This document shows, piece after piece, positions 1 through 10,100 of a stretch of 64,000 bases of DNA (position 1 is its first letter; every line of letters starts with the position of its first letter). This stretch comes from Branchiostoma lanceolatum (taxonomy: Eukaryota; Chordata; Leptocardii; Amphioxiformes; Branchiostomatidae), in contig NC_089738.1 of the NCBI RefSeq assembly GCF_035083965.1, positions 7,981,734 through 8,045,733 of the forward strand, written 5' to 3'. Made by a program: the position numbers and the translations under genes. Below the pieces are notes generated by a model that did no database searches, was not told the DNA's origin, and saw nothing but the letters and a program-made list of their open reading frames with translations.

Positions 1-665
1 CATGCATTTACAATACTATATTTTGTGACTCATTCATCCAAAATGTCAACATTTTTTGTCTGGCCCATCTTTTCCCCGCCCCCTCTCATCAGTTTCAAGT
101 GTCTGGAGGATGCCATTCATGAAATCAAGTCATCATAGCAAACATGTACAAAATATTTGTACAAAAGTATTGCATATTCATTAAAAAGGTTGTAAAACAT
201 TGTGCATGGTTCCGATGCTCCAAAGGCTTGTCACACAAAATAGATTAAACTTCTTAGACGAGCCAAAATAGCTAGACATCCAGGTAATAAGATAAGCCAA
301 AAATCGATAATGGAGCTTCACTGTATAGAGGACTACTCTGTATGGCGGACTACCTCGGCCGATTTCTACTATTTTCCCAGCGACAGGACGGGGCCTGGTA
401 GAGGCTAGAAAATAGTTACTCAAGCAACTAGTACTGGATAAAATGTTGAAACAGTCAGACGTTTTAGACAGCATCCGCTGTCTTTCGTCAGTCTATTTCA
501 AAATCTTATCCAGTTGCTTTAATAATTATTTTGGCTTATCTTATTCCCTGGATGTATCACCTTAATCAACGCAATTTCTTAGACGGTAGTCCAGAATACA
601 GACCACAGAGACGAAATGCTTCTGGAAGATTCTAGAGAGCACATGCAGAGGATACAGCATCTGAA
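1..665. repeat. 3' flank of the channel gene with dispersed MITE-like repeat and nested insertion
   Basis: No gene is seen. A dispersed repeat runs from about 262 to 570. Its signature phrases, a TAGACATCCAGGTAATAAGAT-like start, a GTCAGACGTTT core and an inverted copy near 535-560, recur at 31780-31880, 42990-43080 and 50840-50960. Between about 305 and 412 it is interrupted by a piece of another repeat family (GGTAGAGGCTAG end) that is seen whole at 34091-34727. Confidence 0.5.
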
Positions 666-1015
666 ATGATCAAGTACGATATAGAGTCAAGCAAAACAAT
701 GGTCAGTACGAAAGACCTAACCACAGTAAAGAAAAGAAAGCTGATCATGTGGTGCGGCCACATGTCACAGTATGCGCGGTCACCAAGACTAGCCGCCAAA
801 ATAATCACGCAAGTTACAGCACAGAAAAGAAGAAAGAGGGATAGACAATGGAAAAGATGAGAGTATAATATGAGAGAATGGACAGGCATGGCACTAAGTG
901 AAACACTAAGAACGGAAAACAAAGAAGAGTGGAGACAACTGGTTGTCAGATCGTCTGTAACCCAACGTTCAAATAGTCAGACTTCGGGTTAGATGAGATG
1001 ATGATGATTCTAGCC
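666..1015 (+). mobile_element. Degenerate non-LTR retrotransposon 3' fragment
   Basis: The plus strand encodes a decayed C-terminal tail of a LINE polyprotein. It has a VKKRKLIMWCGHMSQ-type block, a basic RRKRDRQWKR stretch, then after stops a REWTGMA- and EEWRQLV-like tail, typical of reverse-transcriptase open reading frame ends in non-LTR elements. The fragment ends in a GATGATGAT-type microsatellite near 995-1010, the usual 3' tail of such insertions. It carries in-frame stops and is 5' truncated, so it is dead. Confidence 0.65.
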
Positions 1016-1189
1016 GTGGCGACTGTTGCAGGGTTTACTTTTACTTGCTGCCTTGTATATAGCCCGTATATAGCAAGTAAGTAAAAGTAAGCCATGTAAC
1101 AGTCGCTACGGCTAATGATGAGTCCAACTTTGTGACCACGCATGGATAAATGAATCGCATGTATGGGATTGGAAACGTGACAAAACGGT

Positions 1190-4100
1190 TTACCACTTGA
1201 GGTTGGTATTGCTTGACTCTCCCAAATACATGGTCATGGGCACGGCTGCCGCGATACTAACGATGTACATGACAAGACAAAGCCTGTCCAGCACCTGAGC
1301 CAGCAGGGTGTAGTCGGACACCACCTCCTCGTTCCTAATGGCCTTGGTCAGCTCCTCTGTCTGGTTGTTAACCGCCCTGGTCAACTCCTTCACAATGGAG
1401 GTCAGCTTGCGAAGGCGGGAGGAACCGGTGGTCTCGTCCAGACCTGTTGGAGGCGGTTTGGGCTGCCCGGCCCTCACTTTGTCACCGCCGAAGACCGCCG
1501 CCATGTCATCGCCTTGAAAGGCGTAGTTGGTCATCTCGATGGCACTTGCACCCTTCACCTTCGTCAGGTCTCCCAACAGCATCATCCTGGATAACAAACA
1601 TAAACAAAATGATGTCAAAGCTTCTCACTTATGTCCATATGAATGCATAGTCATTTATTGAGTCTTACGTGGAGAGCTTAATTTTCAGATGATTTTATGT
1701 TGGATAAGATGAACTGAGAGAATGCTGGTGATTTTTTTATTAGAAGAATAAAGCAAAACTAATATGAAACTTTTTAGAAAAATATAATTTCAAAGAATCT
1801 GCAGATGAAGTGACGCATCAGACCATTGTGTGTTATAGTATACACAGATATCATGGAAGCCAAAAATGTCGAAACAAATAGTAGGTACTTTGAAATGTAG
1901 CGGAGGAAAATTATCTGAGCCAACGGGGGCAGGCTTCCCTCCCGGTCGTGAAGAATGATGATGCCCATGGTGAAGAAGAGGAACAACCCCATCAGACCCA
2001 TGCACACGATGATCAGCGAAGCTGTAACATAGTACATGGTAAACAGTTACCAGGATGCTTAAGGATTCATTTGAAAGCAGCCTTTAGTTAAAACTATATT
2101 GAACAAATGGTTTTGAAAACATCACAGTCATATCAGTCATTATTTCGGTGCTCAAAATCCTACAATGCCCTTCCACATCACATCAGATCATTTTCGCCTT
2201 TCTCATTCAAAATACTCATCAAAGACAGACTGAAAACGGACACAAACATATCCTTACAGAACTGGTAGCAAATTGAAATTGATGTTGTAAATATGTATAT
2301 ATTGTGTAATGTTATGTGTATGTTTTCCAATGTAATGTGTATGTTATGAGACACCAGGAAGAATAGTACACAAGTGTACTTCACTAATGGAGGTCTTTTT
2401 ACCAAGAAACCAAGAAACCAAATCTAATTTCACTCACCGAAAAAAGGTAAAAACCCCTTGACAGGAAGTACTTCTGTCACAAATACAAGAGACACGACCA
2501 TGGAGAGTAGAATGGTCACTCCAAACGAGATCCGGTCTCCCCTGTCTAATGGCATGAAGAAGGTGATGGTCATCAACACAACGAGGATGACGCAGGGCCC
2601 AACTGTAGTGGCAATGTGGAACAGGGGGATCCTCTCCAGACGAACAGCAAAGCACGCTTCCCTGTTGTCTTTCGCGAAGGTCTTGTCTTTACGGTACCAC
2701 TCACCCTCCGTTGTTGCGTTAGAAGAGGAGTTGCACGGATTGTATCCTATGCCTGATGCACGCCTCCCCCCTTGGCATTCTATGTTCAACACATCATTAT
2801 AGAAATCGTCAATTATATCTATTGCAATCAATTAGCAAGACAATATGTACCATGTATTGAAAACATGTTATTGGATCAAAGGTTTAAAATAGCGCAGTTT
2901 GATCTACTATTCAAGCAAAATACTATAGTTACAAAATCTCGTCTCCTGCTATCTAACTACGTTTCAACTATACTACAGTTAGTTGAAATATATTTTTTCC
3001 CTGATGTTTCTACTCTTTGTCCTGTCAAATCTTCAAATCGATTCATCTCTGTCAACCAAATGACCTGAAATTTAGCACAAGGGCAGATTGGGCAAATAGC
3101 TAATTTCTTATTCTTTATTTATGGCTTTAGAATGTTTTTTTTTAAATTGTCAGACCAAAAATGTATGTTTTGGCCCTCTGTGCCCTGATATTATATCCAA
3201 ATGACCTGAAATTTGGTGTAAAGATGCCTTGGACATATATTCCCATATGCATTTATTAACACTTTTGTGATGGATTATTTCAAAAATGATCAATTTGGCG
3301 AATTTTGACCAAAAATATGAATTTTTGGCCCCAGTGCTTTTTTTAAAGCAATTTTCAGACCACTTTGAAATGTAATTTTTTCGTTCCTACGTCCTGGTAT
3401 TATCAGAACTTGTAATCATTGCCACACATTATACCATGTTTGCACAACATTTTAAAGAACGACAGAAATTGTCATAGACAGCAGTTAAGAAGGCTTACTA
3501 ATTGTGTGATTGGTCGCTGTTGTTAAAAAGAAACAAACGTGACATTCCATGATGTCAGCCGGAAAGAGGAAGGGGTGTGCATCACACACGGTGGTGGTCA
3601 GGGTTTCCACGCCCCATTCTACCACGCCATCGTTGCTCAATCCTACCGGTACATCCCTCTGTAGTTCTTTGTAGATCGGATCAGCACTGCGAAGTAGCCA
3701 ACAAGTTTTGGTTATTATCTCCATGAAAAATGGAGATATATTTTTGGGTGTGTCTTTCTGTGTGTTTGTATTTCCGGATTGTTGTCATCAGCATAACTCA
3801 AGAGCCGCAGGATGGATTACAATGATACATGTATTTGGTATGTGGGTAATTGTTGGTAAGACAAATGTCAATGTGAATTTTGGGCCATCTGGTATGTGAC
3901 CTTGGTACTGCAGCAAAACTTCAATTTTTTATCTTTTGACCTGGACGTGCTATGGTCTTGATTTTTTTGTGGCATAGCTTGCGATACGTGGAAGTGTATG
4001 TGGTTAATATATGTTTGAGCACCCTAGCAGCTTGCTCTGGAACTGCAGGGGCGTTTTTGTCAAAATCTTCTAAGGAGATTAACTGAACAAAGGAACGACA

Positions 4101-7100
4101 GTTTGTATTTGGTATGCAGGTAGCTTAGACAGAGATGTACATAATGAAGTTCAAATTATGCAAATTGAGATTACATTTGCAGAATTAATGAGGGAAATGT
4201 CTATTTGCAGTGTTTTCATTATAGGACTCAAATATATGTGACATATGTAGTTTATGGCAGGTGGAACATTAACAGATACCAGTTATGCAAATACATTTCT
4301 AATTTTCATAATTGATGCAGAAGTGAATTTTCATAATTCATCTAAGTGATAAATGGTTCGACTGTCAATATTGTGACATGTGTAAGTTAGTTAAAGGTCT
4401 ACATGACCAGGCGTATATATATATTTTGTGTTGAAATGGTGGCTTCTTGTGTTAGTACATAACATTATAGTGTACAAGACTGGAATAACGTAGAACCACG
4501 CTATGTTTGACCATTGGTTTGGTTAGTAAAAAAAATCTTTATCCATTTTTTTTCATGAGCGACATTTTAATCATGAATTTACTACTTAAAAGTGGGTTAA
4601 TTAAAGAAGAGACAACATAATTTTTCTTAAGAGTCAATGTTGGAGTCCAAATTTCGTTGTCCCGAACGCTGAGTGTATCGATGTCATCGTAGTATTCCGG
4701 ATCCCAACTCAGTCGGCTGTCTTGCCATGTCTACAAAAAGAACACTTAATTGTGAAGAAAATGTGGATGAAATTAGCGTCCATGGGCCAAAATGACGTCA
4801 CAATAACATTCTCTTATAACTATGCCAACACGGGGCTTCTTTTATAACTGTGGCAACTTACCATATCGATGACGACAGAAGCAACAAGCTGTTCCTTCTT
4901 TTCATCCTGAAATAAAAGACACAGCATGAATCAAGATGTATTTTTGCTCCCATAATTAATGTCATAATGGAAACCAAACTTTGAAAGAGATAAAAATACT
5001 TACCAATTCTACTATTAGGTCCACAGCGCCTTTGAAGTTGATGGTGACATTCACGGGTGGCAGAGTCTCAGTGTACGTCTCCAGTAGCTCCTCTCGCAGC
5101 CTTTGCCAATGGTTTACTACAGGAGGATGTGTGTGTAAAATTCATACTGATGAAGATAATCAATGGGAGGAAACTTGTAAATTTCAGATTGATCATGACA
5201 TTGTTTTGTGCCCATATGTTGTCTAAAAGAATGGATTTTTAAGATGGTGTAATAGTTCTCATTCCAGCATGGTAGATCTTGCAGAATTTACCAAACTTAT
5301 TCAAAACAGCATTGCCTTTGGACGAAATAGTTTGTAGTCTTGCGGCAAGTGAAGTTGATATTTCGGCTCTGCATATTTCTTTACCATTCAAACGTTAACC
5401 TACCAATATTATTCTGCAGACGTGCAGTACTCTCCAAGCAGAGGAGTGGTTCTGGCTGGTTTTTGATGTGACTTTAGGCGTTTTTGTCGGGCTGTCTACT
5501 TTGTCCTTTTTTAAATCTGTAAACCACACAGGTTTATTAGGCATTGATCGTTCCATCTGCCGGCAGAGGTGTGGTTTAGAGAAAAAAAAACCATGACAAA
5601 GTAGACAGCCCGACAAAAACGCCTAAAAACATGTCAGAAACCAGCCGGAACCACTCCTCTGCTTAGAGAGTAGCGTGCAGCAAATACAGTTTTAGGCTTT
5701 ACTAAAATTGTGTGCAATTCACCTGTTGCAAAAAGATGACGCTCTTAACAATTACCTGAGCAACTGGGCTTATCAAATTCCCATCTGCCTCCTTCGATGC
5801 ACCTCACTTCCCCGTTGTACCCGGACTTAAGTGTGTACCCTTCGTTGCACGTGTAAGTCACCCTTTCTCCTACGTAGAAGACCCTCTTGTTTGGACTTCT
5901 AAGGCCATAGTTTGGAGGACCCCTGTCCCAGCAGATTTCGGCATCTGGTGCAGTAAGATGTAACAGTTAGTGGTAAGATCATCATCCAACTAGCACACTT
6001 AAAATGTATATGGTCAAAAAAGAAAATGATGAACGGTTCGGGTAAGCAAAGCATATTAATAAGTATAATTCGCAATGTTTGTCTTTAAATGTAATCAGCT
6101 GTGCATTGCATAATCAACAAAATCAACAAGAAATAAAATCATATACCTTTAAATAAGTGTTATGAAACATTTTAAGTTATGATGCGTATTTCAATCAGTA
6201 TCTCCTTGCACAACTTACCACACGGAACGACGTCACAATCCTGCTGCCTATCGTCTTGGTCCAAACAAAATGGCCGGTTGAGACCGGTAGGGTTGCGACA
6301 GTAGTTGTTATCCAGGTTAGCCCAGGGGTACTTTTTCAGGTAGTAACCATCTTCCGCAGTTGTCCACTCAACACAAACTGCCCCAGTTGCAGTTTTACTC
6401 CATGTACCACGGTAGTTCATGCCATTGCCATGGTAGCAAACTGAGGAAGATAAAAGAACAAATAAGGTGATGGTATACACGTACAAAATTATGGTAAATA
6501 AATAAATAACTATATAAAAATAACGCTTCTCTGATAAGTGTCATGAATTCCGTTGGCGTGTCGAAATTAAACTAACGTTATGGTTATGACAGTTGTTAAT
6601 ATAAAGTGAAATGGACCGAGAATCTTAGATACTATTTCCAGTGGAAAAAAACAAACAAATGAAGTCTTTCGTTTCACCTTCTTTTCCCTTAATGGATGAA
6701 TACTGATTCCAGCAACCATCTTTGGATGATGGAAACAGGTTACATGGAGGCAGCAGTTCTTTTATCCAGTCATCAGCCTCGTTGAGCACTTCCTCACACC
6801 ACGAGCGGCATGGTGCCAGTTGTGTGCCACTAAGAAACATACAAGCAGATTTAGTACCGATAGGTTAAAGTTCAGCAGTTACCTTCGCCAAGAAGTTTAT
6901 GTTTTACAGAGCGTGGTTCTGTGTGTGTTTGTTAGTAGACACGATGTATCTGACAAATAGAGGGGCATTGATAGATGAAGGTTATACAAATGACGACCTA
7001 ATTTGCAAAATCAATAAGACTATACAGTAATTCCACATTGGTAAAGAATTGGAATTTTATACATTTGAAAGTTATGTGAAGGTGAACATGGTTGAGTATA

Positions 7101-10100
7101 TATCACGCAAACTATAAAAACAAAACATTGCCGTAACGTTTTTTTCCAACTCACTTGCATGAGTCTGCGCTAGTTGCAGTTGGAGACGACAGGCAGGCAG
7201 TCTCGTTTCCTTCCGAGACGTTGCATCGCGGAAAAATGACCGCCGAGGCAAATTTCCTTAACTCTAGGTGGTGCTCCCCAGGGATGCTGTACGAACTGTC
7301 GAGAAGCTCCACGGCAGAGGAATTCTGGATCTCCTCAAACGTCATCTGGTCCAGCTGATTAGGTAGCATTGTCAGTCTACTGTCGAGTTGAAAACCCTCA
7401 GGCATTGGCAGGCACACTGAAAAGTTTTAAAAAGAGTAGTTTATTTCTGTGCTTACGATATTGATTGAGAAGAAGACAAGCGTTTGGAACCGTAGGTAAC
7501 TGCAGCATAGAAAGGAGATAAATTAGACGATATCAGGCGTTTGTTTTGTTTGAGAAGATATATACAAGAGCCATTCAAGAGAAATGAGTATTTTTCTCAG
7601 TCTTTTGCTGATTAGACATAGCAGCAATGTTTAAAAATAAATAGGAAATGTTAAAATAAAAATATATTTGGAGATTCGGACTTAAGTCTGCAGTAGCATG
7701 AAACATCATGTTCGTGACACAACAATGATAAAAATATTACAGAACCTGTATTTCATTCTTGACTTATGTCGAATTCATGAGTTCATGAGTTCATAATGTA
7801 CAGTGTACAGTCAAGCTTATCTATAGGTACCACCTGTATGACAATTTTTCCACTTTCTTCTAGTCGAGTGGTCACTTCAAACAGGCTCGACCGTGCATTT
7901 TATATTATAAAATCATGGATTCAGAAATGCTTCAACATTGTCATAACACGAGTCTTTACAAATAACGCAGGTTTACCAATCTAGTACAATCTTTATTTCT
8001 TTCACGATGATCTAACACTGCCCTCTTTGATAAGAAATACCCGGCTGGTGTTAAGCTATCAGTGCTATTTAAGTTGGAAGGATATGATGTCTACTTGGAC
8101 TACAACTCTACGAGCAACTGCAAAGTGTATGCACAGCAAGACCTCTACCTGGGAGCCCAGACTGGGACAGGGCCGCTAGCGGTTTCTTCGGTGGTCCAAG
8201 ACATTCAGCCCGCCCGATCTTAATCAACGCTCCGGGGAGTTGTAGCCCGGGGGGAGTAGGGCCGGTCATCTCTTGGGCTAGAACTCCACGGTGCGCTAAT
8301 TATGGTTTCGGCGGGCTTGGGGCTCTGGGCCGCCGAAGGAATTGGCTAGAAGGAACCGGCGAAAAGGAACCGGCTAAAAGGCCCGATAAATAGTCTGGAT
8401 CCCAGGGTACATGACCTCATGACAGTGACTCACCACAACCTTCCTCATCACTCCCGTCCGTACAGTTCATGACCCCATCACAACGATTCCACGACAGGAT
8501 ACATGCGCGTCCGTGTCCACAGCGGAAGTATCCTAGAGAGCAGCTGATTCCTATGTAAAAAGTTTACAAATGGAGTTCATTAGAATTTTGAAGTAATCTG
8601 ATATTTGTTCTGAAGAAAACGATCATAGCATACGTACAACAATCACGCAGCGATCCACAGAGAAACACTAACCTATACTAAGTGTTAGCTGCCATATGAA
8701 ATGATGAGTGATACACATAAAGAGTGTGTTTTGATAAAACAGTCTTTAACCGGGTCTAATTCTTCTACCAGGGCAGTGAAGGAACATATTCCTCGATATA
8801 TGCCAAACAATGAAAGTTAGGCAAGGACGTTGACTATCTAAAGATGGGGCAAAGTCAATTTGTTTGATTCATGTCTTAAAGCTTCGAATGGGTTTAGTAA
8901 CTCACTTGTATATACGGACAGTTAAACAGGAAATTTCAACCCTGACCAATGATGTTAATTTTACCTCGATGTTTACAAGTTGGTGTAGCATCACTCCATG
9001 TCCCGTTAGACTGGCAGGTTATATTGGCAGTCCCCAACAGCTGGTACCCATCCACACAGGTGTAGCTGACTGTCTGTCCTGATGCAAAGTTGTCGTTGTT
9101 ATCCCTGGTCCCATTGGAAGGCATACCTGGATCCCAGCACTGGCCTGGGGTACTGCCTGAGAAACAAACGATGCAAAGTTATTAATCTCCTTCCCCACAG
9201 TTACTGTTTCATCATTTCTTCACTTTCCTCAGCAGGCCCGACTAGCTCTGCATGTTACCTGCCGCATCGGCCCTGCCTTGCCTACCAATGGGCGCTCATT
9301 CTGGCTCCTGGCGACGTTACCATCAAAATCTTTCCGCTTTTTGTGTGGCAATCAAAGGATCACTACGTTTATTTTGATTTCACCACATTCGTTTTGTTAA
9401 ATTCTTAGTTAACCAATTGTATAGTTTTTGTTTCATTTTATTTATTTGTATAGGGACTCAAGGAAGAATAGTGCATATTGTATATCACTAATGGAGACCA
9501 AAATAAAACAAACAAACAAACAAACTTTGGGATTAGAACAAAATAACGGCTGTTTGTGCCAAATAAGGCTAAATCGTTAATTATTCATGAGCAACCGCCA
9601 GTTACGTCACCGGGAGCCAGAAAGAGCGCTTAGAATAGCAGGGCCGATGCGGGAGGTAACGCGTAGAGCGAGTCGGGCCTGCTGAGGAGGGTGCATTTCT
9701 TTAAATAGCATACAAATTCAGGAGACAGAGCCCCTTCCCCAAAAAAATTATACTGACAGCATTGACAGCCCACCAAATGATTACATGTATACTGTGAAAA
9801 GTGCAATCTAAGACCTTACTTATGTAGGAGAACTGGAAACCCCGACGCGTTCCATCGCCGCTAGATGTAAACCTCAGGAACATGATGTTAGATGTACTGG
9901 TGACGGGGCTGACTGACGGTTGGCCTGTTAACCTGGAGAGGAAGAAATAAACAAGGTTAGAAACGCAAAATATCATAACATTTCTCGGATTCAGGTCTGT
10001 TATTTTTTTCCATTCCGTCATCCAGAATAAATGGAAGTTTTAAGAAAGGCAGCTTGTATATCCCATAATGATTGGTCATCACAATATCCATAGTTGCACC

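Larger units (their letters stand above)
1190..5116 (-). other. Cys-loop channel portion (ligand-binding domain and TM1-TM4)
   Basis: The exons follow the vertebrate nicotinic receptor layout, including a 45-nt exon (4906-4862) and a 110-nt exon (4730-4621). Visible motifs: SRLSWDPEYY, EIWTP (loop A region), and the Cys-loop CDAHPFLFPADIMEC with exactly 13 residues between the cysteines. TM1 begins IPLFHIATTVGPC. TM2 reads GDRISFGVTILLSMVVSLVF then VTEVLP, with an acidic residue before the basic 0' Arg, the cation-channel pattern rather than the anion PAR pattern. TM3 begins in exon 2021-1889, and exon 1586-1190 carries the cytoplasmic loop and TM4 (LAQVLDRLCLVMYIVSIAAA). The loop B Trp and the loop C vicinal Cys pair of ACh-binding alpha subunits are absent. 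Inference: a cation-selective subunit with a non-classical agonist, or an accessory subunit. Confidence 0.88.

Noticed and set aside
2178..2405. Minus-strand frame between two channel exons
   Set aside because: It is AT-rich intron, and phases of the flanking exons (2438 and 2021) match without it.
5756..5944. Separate upstream gene ending at sushi 2, with the channel as its own gene
   Set aside because: The sushi 2 exon ends phase 1 and the first channel exon begins with exactly the two bases needed. No stop, poly-A signal or second signal peptide lies between them.
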